Assembly (NCBI RefSeq): GCF_047338595.1
Contig: NZ_JBLFBO010000001.1
Location: 1-64,000 of the forward strand
DNA length: 64,000 bases
DNA from: Nitrospira_D sp019636945
Lineage (GTDB): Bacteria; Nitrospirota; Nitrospiria; Nitrospirales; Nitrospiraceae
Direction: 5' to 3'
Below, piece by piece: positions 51,961-61,211 of the stretch. Positions within the stretch are counted from its first letter, which is position 1, and each line of letters begins with the position of its first letter. The notes beneath the pieces were generated by a model that had not been told where the DNA came from, made no database searches, and saw nothing but the letters and a program-made list of their open reading frames with translations. A program made the translations under genes and the position numbers.

Positions 51961-53205
51961 CTATTTGTATGTCAGTCGGTACTTTTCAATCGCCAGCTGA
52001 GCAATCCGCCTCCCCATATCAGTTCCGACCGTGCCGGAATTCCGATAATGAACGCCATCGTAGATCCGTGCATTCGCCACTTCCTGCATGAACTCGTCCA
52101 CATTCGTCCAGCTGCGGATCGCATCACCCGCTGCATGGCTGCTCGTGGTGAGCATCGGTGTTGGCTCCTGACCGATCTCTGCCTTTAACACCGTCCCTAC
52201 GGCACCGGAGGTGATGCAGTGTGCACAGGGATATTCCGGATGCATGGGAGTCTCAATGAACGGCACCCAGGACTCATCCCGTTCGGTCGTATCGTTCCCA
52301 TCGATGTCGCCGTTACGAATGGCTGTGAGGGGGCGCCAGAAACCGTAGTGATATTTGGCATCAAACACCGCAATCAAGCCGTCATCCGACGCTTGCGTCA
52401 CTGCGGCAAACAAGCGTGCATTCCGCGTGATGTCTCTTCCTGGAGTATTCGCAACTGAACGCACGATGGCATGATAGATTGGCGGCATGACCTCTTCCCA
52501 GAAACGGGCAATTTCTGTCTGCTCCGCAGTCCGCTGTTGACTCCGCTTTCCACCCAGCGCTTTCACCTCATTATAGTCACGCGCCCATACTTCACTGCCC
52601 AAGTCCGGAGGTGGCCCCGGACGAAATTGCGACGGGTTCGTCATCAACCAGGGTGTGCGATGCCTCCACTGTGGCGCTTCCGGTATCACCGTAGGCACAT
52701 AGGTTCCTGCGCTCGTATGTGGACGATAGGACTCCCCTGCCGCAGCCCCATCATTCGCACGCCTCGCCAGAACGGCCGCGACTGCCTTTTCAGCGACAGC
52801 GACACCATTGGACTTGGCTGGACCATCGGCGATTGTAGTCAGAACAGCCTGATAGGCGTGATCGATGATTGCCTGTTGAGACGGAATCAGTTTCGCCAAC
52901 ATGGCACGATTCGCCGCTGCGACCGCTGCTTCCAATGATGCCCCAGGAGTCGGCTCCAGTTTCACATCACTGACGGGATACCGCCGTGTGATGGCATTCA
53001 CCGCTTCATAGACCGAGGCTTGGACCATTGCTAATACGCGCTCCGCAGGCAACGGTCCCAAACCAGCCTTCACCACGATCTCACCGGCCCTCTCGTTCCA
53101 TTCAGTGACGGCATCCGCTCTCGCATCCGACAGTGCCGATGCCGTGAGGAGTAGTGCGATGAGACTTACTCGCAATCTCTGTGAACAGACGATTGTTAGC
53201 TGCAT
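51961..53205 (-). CDS. vanadium-dependent haloperoxidase/PAP2-superfamily exported enzyme
   Basis: 414 aa with a signal peptide (cleavage about residue 30, DARADAVTEW). The active-site motifs of the vanadate/PAP2 fold are seen: KYHYGFWRPLTAIR (K and R of motif 1), HPEYPCAHCITSGA (motif 2, with PCAHC in place of PSGH) and ARIYDGVHYRNSG (motif 3 with R and H). Bromo-/iodo-peroxidase or acid phosphatase are the options. The ATG at 53205 follows GAGGGAAG. Not in an operon. Confidence 0.85.
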   Translation of the reverse strand: MQLTIVCSQRLRVSLIALLLTASALSDARADAVTEWNERAGEIVVKAGLGPLPAERVLAMVQASVYEAVNAITRRYPVSDVKLEPTPGASLEAAVAAANRAMLAKLIPSQQAIIDHAYQAVLTTIADGPAKSNGVAVAEKAVAAVLARRANDGAAAGESYRPHTSAGTYVPTVIPEAPQWRHRTPWLMTNPSQFRPGPPPDLGSEVWARDYNEVKALGGKRSQQRTAEQTEIARFWEEVMPPIYHAIVRSVANTPGRDITRNARLFAAVTQASDDGLIAVFDAKYHYGFWRPLTAIRNGDIDGNDTTERDESWVPFIETPMHPEYPCAHCITSGAVGTVLKAEIGQEPTPMLTTSSHAAGDAIRSWTNVDEFMQEVANARIYDGVHYRNSGTVGTDMGRRIAQLAIEKYRLTYK

Positions 53206-53673
53206 AGTTCTTCCCTCTTGAATGATGACTTGTTCCCTCATCAAGCATGTGTTGATCGCGGCGTATCACCGTAATTGAGCAACTATCGTGCTTAGACTGC
53301 CGAAATTATCCGCCTGACGATTCTCTACATCCGCGGTTCTTGGCAATGACCAGGACCACTGATCGAAGATGTGGGGAGAATATCCTCAGAGCCGTCTGTC
53401 CAGATAGACAATTTGGACGAGCTATGAAGGACCTACCGTAGTGACACAGCAGTCAGGCTATCGTGAAGACCACGGAATTGCTATTTCGTACCAGAAACGA
53501 AGGTTCGAGAGAATCTGCGCCTTTGATTCTCTCCCTCCGTACTGGATGTAACGATCGAAAAAGATGCCGTAGGGCTTGCGAAAGGAGGGAAAGGGGAAAA
53601 GAATCAACGCAGCCATCTCCTGACAGAAGCCTCCAAAATCCCGGATCGGATGTCTATTCACTCATACCATCTT

Positions 53674-53707
53674 GGTCTGAGAAGGGTGTTTGCCCCCTTC
53701 TCAGACC
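53674..53707. terminator. perfect 13-bp hairpin in the spacer upstream of the haloperoxidase gene
   Basis: GGTCTGAGAAGGG and CCCTTCTCAGACC pair perfectly with an 8-base loop. ATTTCCTCTCCTT follows on the plus strand, a weak T-rich tail. It could terminate a short plus-strand transcript. The 723-bp spacer 53206-53928 holds no long gene. Confidence 0.65.
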
Positions 53708-53799
53708 ATTTCCTCTCCTTGAGCACTACTCGCCAGGTTGTTGACGCTGTCCGATCCACGAGCAGAAATCTACCGTGTGAGGACGTGAAAGGAGGTGTC

Positions 53800-53919
53800 A
53801 TGGTCCATAGCATGACCAAGTCAGCTCCACGGCAACCCTGCAGCATGAGGAGAGGCAAGCGAGTTTGTGCATCGCTTTATCGATGCACAAACTACCTATT
53901 TGATCCTGCAGGCTCATGA
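53800..53919 (+). CDS. possible 39-aa peptide with very strong Shine-Dalgarno
   Basis: ATG at 53800 follows AAAGGAGGTGTC, one of the best ribosome-binding sites in the window. The peptide is basic and Cys-containing (MVHSMTKSAPRQPCSMRRGK then RVCASLYRCTNYLFDPAGS). It overlaps a perfect hairpin at 53862-53893, so it may be a leader or regulatory peptide rather than a stable protein. No homologue recognised. Confidence 0.35.
   Translation: MVHSMTKSAPRQPCSMRRGKRVCASLYRCTNYLFDPAGS
53862..53893. other. perfect 13-bp hairpin with a 6-base loop
   Basis: AGTTTGTGCATCG and CGATGCACAAACT pair perfectly around CTTTAT. It lies inside the small ORF at 53800. No T-run follows on the plus strand. It could be an RNA structure, operator or attenuator; its symmetry is far above chance. 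Confidence 0.6.
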
Positions 53920-53928
53920 TTTGCCGAT

Positions 53929-54558
53929 CTATTTTGATATTTTCAATCCTGCTTGTTTCATCGCATAGGCCAGCGCGCCGGTGGCTGGAGAATCCGAGTC
54001 ACCCTTCCCATAGGCTCCGACCAACAATGCCGCGGCATGTGCGGCATGCTCTTGTGTCTGCTTGATACCGGTCCCATGTACTGATTCATGGGCGTGTCCC
54101 TCTACCATTGATGCATGCATGATCGCATATTCTACGGCTTCCTGAACTGCTACCGGCGCATTGCCGGCTTTCAACGCCTCGTAGGCTTCTTCCATGTAGA
54201 GCAACGCACCATGCCCGTCCCCAGGATTTCCAACCTTTTCGTTGAAATGCGGTTGGAGTTTTTCGGCATACTCGGATGAGTCGGCATACTCAGGGGACTC
54301 TTTCCCTCCGAGCACATTGAGTACCCGCTGCATATGAACCCGAATCGATCCGCTGCTTTTGCGAGCCGGTCCCAAGGCTTTTTCAGTCTGGTCAATCGCC
54401 AGTTTCAGTTGGTCATGTGCTTTCTGCAGGCTCGCTTTTGCCTTTTCGTTGATGCCTTCCGTCGACGCAACGGCCGGACCCACCATCCACCCGAGAGCCA
54501 GCATAGCCACCGTCCCCACTATCACTCCACGCGTTTCTCGTCCAATCAATACAATCAT
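53929..54558 (-). CDS. exported helical protein of unknown function
   Basis: 209 aa with a signal peptide (cleavage about residue 32, AVA-STEG). The mature part is helical with KAHDQLKLAIDQTEKAL and a histidine-rich region: GHGALLYMEEAYEALKAGN, IMHASMVEGHAHESVHGTG, EHAAHAAALL. It could bind metal. The GTG at 54561 precedes the ATG used here. No family recognised. Confidence 0.75.
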   Translation of the reverse strand: MIVLIGRETRGVIVGTVAMLALGWMVGPAVASTEGINEKAKASLQKAHDQLKLAIDQTEKALGPARKSSGSIRVHMQRVLNVLGGKESPEYADSSEYAEKLQPHFNEKVGNPGDGHGALLYMEEAYEALKAGNAPVAVQEAVEYAIMHASMVEGHAHESVHGTGIKQTQEHAAHAAALLVGAYGKGDSDSPATGALAYAMKQAGLKISK

Positions 54559-54561
54559 CAC

Positions 54562-54819
54562 ACTGTTCCCTTCGACCTGCTCTTAGTGAATAGAGTGCTT
54601 CCGATATGCAGGTCTTTTATCAGAACCTCCCTCATTCCCAACTTGACGTTCACGATCGCTGTCCTTCCATAACCTGCCCGCTTTTGAAACTCGAACCGGC
54701 AGGTCGGCGCATACCGCAGAGCACCTCACATGCGTGCGCCAACCAAGTGACCCCACTGACCGGGCTACACAATTGCCATCAGCAATCCGGCAGCTTGGTG
54801 AAGGCTCCTGGCATCTCCA
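54562..54819. other. gene-free spacer
   Basis: Between the helical exported protein and a small membrane peptide. No gene, tRNA or clear repeat was recognised. Confidence 0.4.
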
Positions 54820-54897
54820 CTATTCCGCACCAAACGCGTTATACATGACCCCAAACAAGGTGCTTACCGCGAGCATAGATAGAATGATGATGGTCAT
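54820..54897 (-). CDS. 25-aa hydrophobic membrane peptide
   Basis: MTIIILSMLAVSTLFGVMYN followed by AFGAE; single transmembrane helix. The ATG is preceded by the purine-rich AGGAAAGGTAGGAATACGG. The frame could be read further upstream to 55041, but this start has the best context. It probably belongs to the class of small membrane proteins. Low confidence because of length. Confidence 0.4.
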   Translation of the reverse strand: MTIIILSMLAVSTLFGVMYNAFGAE

Positions 54898-55056
54898 AAC
54901 CGTATTCCTACCTTTCCTTTTCTTTGAACGAATCGTTTCGCATACCATGTTTCCCAGACACGAAGACACGATCAGACAGGATGGAGAGCTTTCCAAAAGT
55001 CTTTCGCCTCTGACGTGTTTGTGAAGCCGCTGGAACAGCACTGTCAGGATATCTCC

Positions 55057-55272
55057 TCAACTCGGCAACAATACGGGAAGCCCTGGTAGCCTTATCTCTT
55101 CTATGCTTGAAGGTGTCGTCAAAATGATTGTGTGGGACACTCTCCGCCCCCTGTGTTCCTCTACATTCTCAACTTTCCTTACCTTCACCTGTGTACCCGC
55201 TATAACCACCTGGCCTACTCCCATGACGACGTACGGAAAGCAGACCATCGAAAGATCCAGTATGTTGTGCAC
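55057..55272 (-). CDS. possible small membrane-associated protein
   Basis: GTG at 55272 lies 8 bases after AAAGGAAGG. The 71-aa product starts with a hydrophobic segment (LDLSMVCFPYVVMGVGQVV) and continues with KVRKVENVEEHRGRRVSHT. No family recognised; the whole ORF could be spurious. The longest frame begins at 55365. Confidence 0.3.
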   Translation of the reverse strand: MHNILDLSMVCFPYVVMGVGQVVIAGTQVKVRKVENVEEHRGRRVSHTIILTTPSSIEEIRLPGLPVLLPS

Positions 55273-55634
55273 GTGTGACACCTTCCTTTGTTTGTTAGTA
55301 TTGCATAACCAAATATAACGCCCCCGAATGAAGAGACCATGAATGCCATGTGAAGATCTCTTCATCTATATCTTTGGACACACGAGCATCTGATCCGGTG
55401 ATTGCACAGGCCGAAATCCGGGACAACGCTGTCCGAAAAATGTGTGAGTGATTGGAAGTCAGAAGTTGGAGCGGTATAGAGCTGCGAGAAATAGCTACAT
55501 TGATAGCTTTGAGTTGGCGATACCAGACCCAGGTCTGAGGACGGGCAGAGTGCCCCCCTCAGTACCTAAGACCATGGAGAGGTGGAGCCAGCCTGAAGGT
55601 CCAAGTCTGAATCCTGGTTGCGATCGCCCTCTAT
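55273..55634. other. gene-free spacer
   Basis: No gene is supported here. A small hairpin CAGACC-CA-GGTCTG near 55526 is the only structure noted. Confidence 0.4.
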
Positions 55635-56054
55635 TCAGTGATGCATAAACTGATCACGCTTACAACTTTCTTCCGCCAACAGTCGCTGACCTGCCGTTGC
55701 GTCGGTGGGGATACGTGTCATACAGGCGTCCAGCGAATCACCTTGCGTACCGGCGGATGCACGATTACCACTTTTCGCCACGGCAACCCCGACCACAGCT
55801 TGGTGAAGCTTTTCATTGTCCTGACAGCTTTGCTCGGCCACCATCTGGGCCCCTTCGCTGGCATCATTCGCAATTCGGGCCAAGCACGCCTTCACAAAAT
55901 CCGATGGCCCAGCGGGGGCTACGTCAGGAGGAGCCGATGAGATCAATGGCCCTGTTGCGGTTGGTTCCACGACGACCTGTTCAGACGCACAGCCTCCGAT
56001 GACCAACAGGCAAACAATCCCGCGAAGCAACGTTTCCGTCGGCATCCCATGCAT
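55635..56054 (-). CDS. lipoprotein with two Cys-pair repeats
   Basis: 139 aa. Lipobox LLVIGG-C22. The mature part has two tandem repeats of about 30 residues: ACLARIANDASEGAQMVAEQ-SC and ACMTRIPTDATAGQRLLAEE-SC, each with two cysteines spaced alike, probably two disulfides. The ATG follows GGGAGGAA. The longer frame to 56390 is spurious. Family unknown. Confidence 0.75.
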   Translation of the reverse strand: MHGMPTETLLRGIVCLLVIGGCASEQVVVEPTATGPLISSAPPDVAPAGPSDFVKACLARIANDASEGAQMVAEQSCQDNEKLHQAVVGVAVAKSGNRASAGTQGDSLDACMTRIPTDATAGQRLLAEESCKRDQFMHH

Positions 56055-56337
56055 AATTAGTGTTCCTCCCTTAACTAAGTTGGACCAGCCCTGTATAGCG
56101 AAGTCGCCTGCTTGGAGCAAGTCATATTCTGGCCCTATGGCGAGACTTGTTGCCCTGAGTTCCCTGTCACCACGTTTCCTTGATCCATTCGTACAAGGCT
56201 GGAGAGAGACACGAGTTGAGAGAGTGGGAAGCCGTCCAGTATGATGACTGCTATCTCTCCGCAACAGATCAATCAGAGTATATAGTGGCGCACACGTTGA
56301 GACACTCAACACGAGAGCGGGTCGAACGGAGCCATCA

Positions 56338-57603
56338 ATGCAGTGGGTGAAGAGAACCTTGATCGGACTCGTCGTGCTAGGCGGCCTCACGTACCTGTAC
56401 TATACCGAAGTAAAACCCGTCGTCATCTTCGGCTTGCGTGAAGATTATGCCCATGCCATCCCCCATCAAAAAGTTCCCGACGGTCTCGTGAGCTTGAAGG
56501 CGGAGGCCTGCGGAGTCTGCCATGTCGACATCTACAACGAATGGAAAACCAGCATCCATGCTCAGGCCTATACGGATCCCTTTTTCCAAGCCTATTGGAC
56601 GAAGGATAAACACATCTGGGTCTGCCTGAACTGTCACACCCCGCTGGAAAACCAGCAACCGACCCTGATCAAGGACATTCCGCGAGATCGAGTCGAACGT
56701 GCCGTCCAAGAGCCCAATCCGCACTACGACAACCTGTACCAACAGGAAGGCGTGACCTGCGCGGCCTGTCATGTACGGGATGGGGTCATCATGGGGCCGT
56801 ACGAAGACGCCAAGGCCCCCCATCCGACAAAACATGACCCGATGTTTCGTACCGCACAACTCTGTCAGCGCTGTCACAGCGTCGTGGGAGGACCGGCACA
56901 GTTTTATAACGGCGGGCCTTGCGGTACCTATCCCGAATATGAAGATGGACACTGGAAGAAAGAACGCGGGTTCATCTGCCAGAGCTGCCATATGCCGGAA
57001 ATCGAACGACCAGTGGCAATAGGCGGCCCCGTTCGCCAAGGCCGTCAGCATCTCTGGCGTGGCGGACATGATCCCGCCATGGTGAAGCGGGCGATCGACG
57101 TGAAGATCATGGCTGACCCGGCCGAACCGAAGCCCGGCGACAAGGTGCGAGTAATTCTAACCCTGGTCAACGCAGGTGCAGGGCACAAACTCCCGACGGG
57201 GGACCCTGATCGCCACTTCACGGTCGAATTTGCAGTGGAGGATCAGAACGGCAAGGTGTTGGAGCAACAGTCGGACACGATGGGACGCTGGATCCTCTGG
57301 CAACCAGCCATCGTTGAGTTGCACGACAATCGGCTCATGCCGCTGGCCGGTCGAGACTATATATTTGAGTATCGAGTGCCGAAGGAAAGTTCCGGACTCA
57401 AGTTAATCACGAAAGTTCGGTACCACATCCAAACCGAGGGGCAGCATCAGATGCTCATCGACAAGTACGGCCTTACGGCGAAGGACCCGTATAACTTTCT
57501 TGTCTATGAACGAGCAGCATCTTTGACCGGCAATCTCACAGAAGCCTTCAATCGGACTCCAGACCAGACACGCCTTGCCTGCGCAGCACCCAGTCGTGGT
57601 TGA
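56338..57603 (+). CDS. membrane-anchored five-haem cytochrome c
   Basis: 421 aa. Uncleaved N-terminal helix (about 7-24) anchors it outside the cytoplasmic membrane. Five CxxCH sites: CGVCH, CLNCH, CAACH, CQRCH, CQSCH, within the first 230 residues, similar to cytochrome c-554-type folds. The C-terminal half is a beta-rich domain with GAGHKLPTGDPDRHF. It probably relays electrons in the periplasm, for example in nitrogen-oxide chemistry. The ATG overlaps the divergent lipoprotein's long frame but not its preferred one. Confidence 0.9.
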   Translation: MQWVKRTLIGLVVLGGLTYLYYTEVKPVVIFGLREDYAHAIPHQKVPDGLVSLKAEACGVCHVDIYNEWKTSIHAQAYTDPFFQAYWTKDKHIWVCLNCHTPLENQQPTLIKDIPRDRVERAVQEPNPHYDNLYQQEGVTCAACHVRDGVIMGPYEDAKAPHPTKHDPMFRTAQLCQRCHSVVGGPAQFYNGGPCGTYPEYEDGHWKKERGFICQSCHMPEIERPVAIGGPVRQGRQHLWRGGHDPAMVKRAIDVKIMADPAEPKPGDKVRVILTLVNAGAGHKLPTGDPDRHFTVEFAVEDQNGKVLEQQSDTMGRWILWQPAIVELHDNRLMPLAGRDYIFEYRVPKESSGLKLITKVRYHIQTEGQHQMLIDKYGLTAKDPYNFLVYERAASLTGNLTEAFNRTPDQTRLACAAPSRG

Positions 57604-57648
57604 AGACATCCTGTCCAGAAAAGTCGTTCGCTCAAGAGAGGCTGAATC

Positions 57649-57951
57649 ATGACAAACCGTGCTCGATTCATCGCAATTCTATTCATGACCGCCAACATCA
57701 TTTCTATGACACCAGCCTATTCTGGTCCAGAAATTAGCGGCATTCCAAGAGCACCGGTGGACAAAGCCAAGATGGAACAGGCGAGACTCTCTGCCCAACT
57801 CTGTGGCCCAGGATGGACCCTGTCCGACGACCGTGAACATACGCCGGCGAGTTTCCTGTGCGTTCCTGTCAAGCCGAGAGTACAATGCCCGCCGAATACA
57901 CAGTTGTATGAAACAGACTGCTCAATCGGCTGCACTCCAAAGTCAGACTAA
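57649..57951 (+). CDS. small secreted Cys-rich protein
   Basis: 100 aa: signal peptide about 1-24 (AYS-GPEIS), then five cysteines (QLCGPGW, FLCVPVK, VQCPPN, TDCSIGC). The ATG follows AGAGAGG and lies 45 bp after the cytochrome gene, so it may accompany it. No family recognised. Confidence 0.7.
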   Translation: MTNRARFIAILFMTANIISMTPAYSGPEISGIPRAPVDKAKMEQARLSAQLCGPGWTLSDDREHTPASFLCVPVKPRVQCPPNTQLYETDCSIGCTPKSD

Positions 57952-58117
57952 CCACGCATGTGTATGAGTCCACCGACTGTTGGTCGTGTTCCCCTGAAGT
58001 CGGACCACCGTGGCAGTATGAAGGCATCCGACTCCTCCCTAGGACCGGCTCCACTCATGAGGCGACTGAGCCAAATTTCTGAGGTTGGGTCAACTGACTA
58101 ACTCCGGACTACTTGCG

Positions 58118-58807
58118 ATGTCCCACTTTGAAACACACACTGTGCGCCGTATTGGATGGCTCCGTGCCTCTGTGCTAGGCGCAAATGACGGTATTGTGTC
58201 CTCGGCCAGTCTTGTCGTAGGCGTTGCCGCAGCAGGCGCAAGCTCAACGAGTATTATGACAGCGGGCATAGCCGGTCTGGTGGCCGGATCCATGGCGATG
58301 GCTGCCGGCGAGTATGTTTCCGTGAGTTCACAGGCCGATGCCGAGCGCGCAGATCTCGAACGAGAGCGTAACGAGTTATCGTCAGATCCTGAACAGGAGC
58401 ACAAGGAAATGACTGCCATCTACGTGGCACGTGGGCTCGATGCGGAACTCGCATCCAAAGTCGCAACACAGTTAATGACCCATGATGCACTCGGTGCCCA
58501 TAGCCGTGATGAGCTCGGCATATCCGACACCATGACCGCACGGCCAGTGCAAGCCGCCTTGGCATCAGCTGTCACGTTTTCTATTGGTGCCACCCTCCCG
58601 CTCCTGATCGTCCTGTTGGTACCAACCTCGGCGCTTATGTGGGCTGTCTCCGGAAGTTCTCTTCTATTCCTGGCTCTTTTAGGATCTCTCGCTGCACGGG
58701 TCGGCGGCGCGTCCGCAATGATTGCTGCCACGCGAGTTACCGTTTGGGGCGCCTTGGCAATGGCCGTGACCGCTGGAGTTGGAGCGCTGTTTGGGGTTCC
58801 TGCCTGA
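58118..58807 (+). CDS. VIT-family iron/manganese transporter
   Basis: 229 aa. VIT1/CCC1-type carrier with five helices: the first carries LGANDGIVSSASLVVGVA, the second MAAGEYVSVSSQADAE; a cytoplasmic metal-binding loop with many E/D (ERADLERERNELSSDPEQEH) follows; three helices form the C-terminal half. It exports Fe2+/Mn2+ to protect from metal toxicity. The ATG at 58118 fits the family N-terminus (SHFETH); a TTG 33 bp upstream is an alternative. Confidence 0.92.
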   Translation: MSHFETHTVRRIGWLRASVLGANDGIVSSASLVVGVAAAGASSTSIMTAGIAGLVAGSMAMAAGEYVSVSSQADAERADLERERNELSSDPEQEHKEMTAIYVARGLDAELASKVATQLMTHDALGAHSRDELGISDTMTARPVQAALASAVTFSIGATLPLLIVLLVPTSALMWAVSGSSLLFLALLGSLAARVGGASAMIAATRVTVWGALAMAVTAGVGALFGVPA

Positions 58808-58916
58808 CCCCAACTATTCCTGATCGCTGAACCGTGGGTAAAGCTAAGGCTAGCAAAGTGGTGGTCTATTCGGAGCCAAGAGACGAAAGCACTCGTTCAG
58901 CCCCTCCTTGGTGGCC

Positions 58917-59015
58917 CACGCAGTGCCTGACGCCATCCCTGAATCGCTCGGCCTGTGCCGATCAGTTGAAGTGGCATCACCGTCAGGGATCAGTCTATGC
59001 TCTAAGCACAACGTG
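58917..59015 (-). pseudogene. decayed fragment of a zinc alcohol dehydrogenase
   Basis: The minus-strand sequence aligns over about 95 bp with the intact gene at 61253-62269, in the segment encoding LGASTDPMTVTPLQLIGARR then TIQGWPSGTA. Matches include CAACTGATCGGC and ATTCAGGGATGGC. Single-base deletions and an in-frame TAG break the frame. No flanking homology is evident, so it is a relic of a former paralogue or of a rearrangement. Confidence 0.75.
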
Positions 59016-59493
59016 ATTGATAATAGAGGTATCCGACCTTCAATGATACGACCTGCGATTTACAGAATTCAGAGAGCCCTGCCTCAGGCAATGTAACCCC
59101 ACAAGAAACCACAACTCAGGGACACTGGCACGGATGGTGCTGATGGGGTCAGTTTGTCCTGCCCTGGTAGCAGCGTGGTAGCAAATGCAGATGAAGAGAG
59201 CAGGAGATTTCAATTGTCGATGAACCAAGTGACCATAGGTCCCCAGAGTTCCTCTTCGTTTCATCCTCAATCTCTTACAGAAGAATTGGAACAAGACGAA
59301 AACGTACTTATGCCAGATCGTGGAAAATAGCTCTCAGTGATCAGAAAATAAACTGCGGGGATCAATCTTTGCCCAGGCTTTTGTCCGCGACGGCCAACGG
59401 CTTCCCGTCGGCCGTCGCTTATGACAAGTCGGCAGATAGTTTACTCACATCCGCCAAGCTTTTCACCAACAAGCTCTATTCTTTTGCTCAACC
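59016..59493. other. 478-bp gene-free stretch
   Basis: No supported gene. It separates the alcohol-dehydrogenase fragment from the ABM monooxygenase gene. No T-tract hairpin or tRNA was found. Confidence 0.4.
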
Positions 59494-59796
59494 TCAGCTC
59501 ATGACCTTCGCGGCAAGCACCTCAACCGGTTCGATCCTTGGTGTTTCGGCGAGTAGTTCAGATGCCTGGGCCGTCAGTGCTGCCGCGACTGGGCCAGCCA
59601 AATGCGCCTTACGGCCTGCTTCATCGGCAAAGGCAGTAAAAAATCCAAACATTCCAGGCCCCAAGCGCAGTGCGAACCATATCGGTGTAGCTGGTTCTTG
59701 ATTCGCCAGTGCAAGCCCGCTTTCAACAAAGCGAGCGACATCCACTTCTTTCCCTGGCTTAGCCCGCAAATGTACTAACAGTCCGACATGTACCAT
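59494..59796 (-). CDS. antibiotic-biosynthesis-monooxygenase (ABM) domain protein
   Basis: 100 aa, one dimeric alpha/beta-barrel ABM domain: VHVGLLVHLRAKPGKEVDVA, then PIWFALRLGPGMFGFFTAFA and HLAGPVAAALTAQ. No metal or cofactor site is apparent. The ATG follows AAAGGATGG. Divergent from the GlxA-type regulator, which may control it. Confidence 0.85.
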   Translation of the reverse strand: MVHVGLLVHLRAKPGKEVDVARFVESGLALANQEPATPIWFALRLGPGMFGFFTAFADEAGRKAHLAGPVAAALTAQASELLAETPRIEPVEVLAAKVMS

Positions 59797-59902
59797 ACTC
59801 AACCATCCTTTCTTAAATTGACCAACATTCAAGCCTGAAGCTTAGTGATTGAGGCCAAATTTCACGAGTGGCAGGAATGACAATTATGATATAGTTATCG
59901 CC

Positions 59903-60865
59903 ATGCGTATTTACGTTCTTGCTCTCAATCAAGTCTTTGATACCGGCCTCTCAGCTTTTCTCGACACCTTCAGCACGGCGAATAACCTCACGAAGTCTTT
60001 GGGGGCTTCCTCCACACGTTTCAATGTGACGATCGTTGGAGTCCGTCCTCAAGTACACACCAGGCATGGGTTGTCAGTACCTGTACGTCTAGCGAGGCGA
60101 CTTACCCACCCGGATGTTGTGCTTGTACCAGCGTTAGGTGCTCACCTGCCTGAAACCCTCCGGGTTGCTCTTGAACAGCAAGAGATCACTGACGCACAGA
60201 TGCTTCTGCGTGAATGGTCGGCCAGCGGCACGTTGGTGGGCTCGGCCTGCACTGGCACGTTTATACTTGCGGGTACGTCTTTGCTGAACGGTCAGAGTGC
60301 AACGACCTCCTGGTGGCTTGCCCCATTCTTTCGTGAACGGTATCCGCATGTCGTACTCGACGACTCCAGGATGCTCGTGAGTTCATCGCGTTTCGTTACC
60401 GCTGGGGCGTCGCTGGCGCATCTTGATCTCGCGTTGTGGCTAATCCGTCGCAGAAGCCCATCACTGGCGGCACTGACGGCCCGCTACCTCGTAATCGATT
60501 CGTGTCCATCTCAGGCGGCTTTCATGATTCCAGACCACCTTGCGCACTCGGACCCACTCGTCGAACGGTTCGAACGTTGGGCGCGTCGCCACCTCGCTAG
60601 TGGCTTTTCGCTTAGCGGGGCGGCCCGCGCAGTTGTGACAAGTGAACGGACCCTCGCCCGTCGCATGCATTCCGTGCTTGGAAAGTCCCCACTCGCGTAC
60701 TTTCAGGACCTCCGCGTCGAGCGGGCAGTACATCTACTACAAACGAGCAGCGCCAGTATTGACCAGATTGCTATCCAGGTGGGATACGCGGATGGGGTAA
60801 CACTTCGCACACTCATCCGGCGAAAGATTGGACGCGGTGTACGCGACCTACGTCCACGCCGCTAA
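59903..60865 (+). CDS. GlxA-family AraC-type transcriptional regulator
   Basis: 320 aa. N-terminal DJ-1/PfpI-like domain (GLSAFLDTFSTANN, GSACTGTFILAGTSLLNGQS) with no obvious catalytic role. C-terminal AraC HTH pair: LSGAARAVVTSERTLARRMH and IDQIAIQVGYADGVTLRTLIR. It likely regulates the divergent ABM gene, and possibly nearby stress genes. The ATG at 59903 lacks a strong ribosome-binding site; a longer frame begins at 59849. Confidence 0.88.
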   Translation: MRIYVLALNQVFDTGLSAFLDTFSTANNLTKSLGASSTRFNVTIVGVRPQVHTRHGLSVPVRLARRLTHPDVVLVPALGAHLPETLRVALEQQEITDAQMLLREWSASGTLVGSACTGTFILAGTSLLNGQSATTSWWLAPFFRERYPHVVLDDSRMLVSSSRFVTAGASLAHLDLALWLIRRRSPSLAALTARYLVIDSCPSQAAFMIPDHLAHSDPLVERFERWARRHLASGFSLSGAARAVVTSERTLARRMHSVLGKSPLAYFQDLRVERAVHLLQTSSASIDQIAIQVGYADGVTLRTLIRRKIGRGVRDLRPRR

Positions 60866-61211
60866 GGGAAATGAGCCGAAGCATAACGGGTCTACTTCAT
60901 CCTTTTGCCCAGTAGTTGAGCCCTTGTTTTGTGGGCTAGCAAAATTAAACAGCCAGGATAAACGCTCGCCTCTGGCAACCTAGTCGGGGAGGAGACATTC
61001 TCTTCCTTGCCGTTCCTTCCCCTCCATTCCTTGAGCAGTTACTGAATACGAAGCGACCCCTTATCCTCAGTAAGAGTAGCCAGCGCTTAGTTTTCGCTCA
61101 CTCATTCGAGTTTGAGTTCCTCCCAGGTCCATTGCGAGAGGAAACACTCCATTGGCTGGTCATGAGGGGGAGGTAAATTGCATAATCCGGAGCCTCTAAT
61201 ACACTGCAATA

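Noticed and set aside
51705..52091. 128-aa ORF containing RRTLRYVELLSDART
   Set aside because: It is translated from palindromic repeat copy 2 and the end of neighbouring genes, not a protein.
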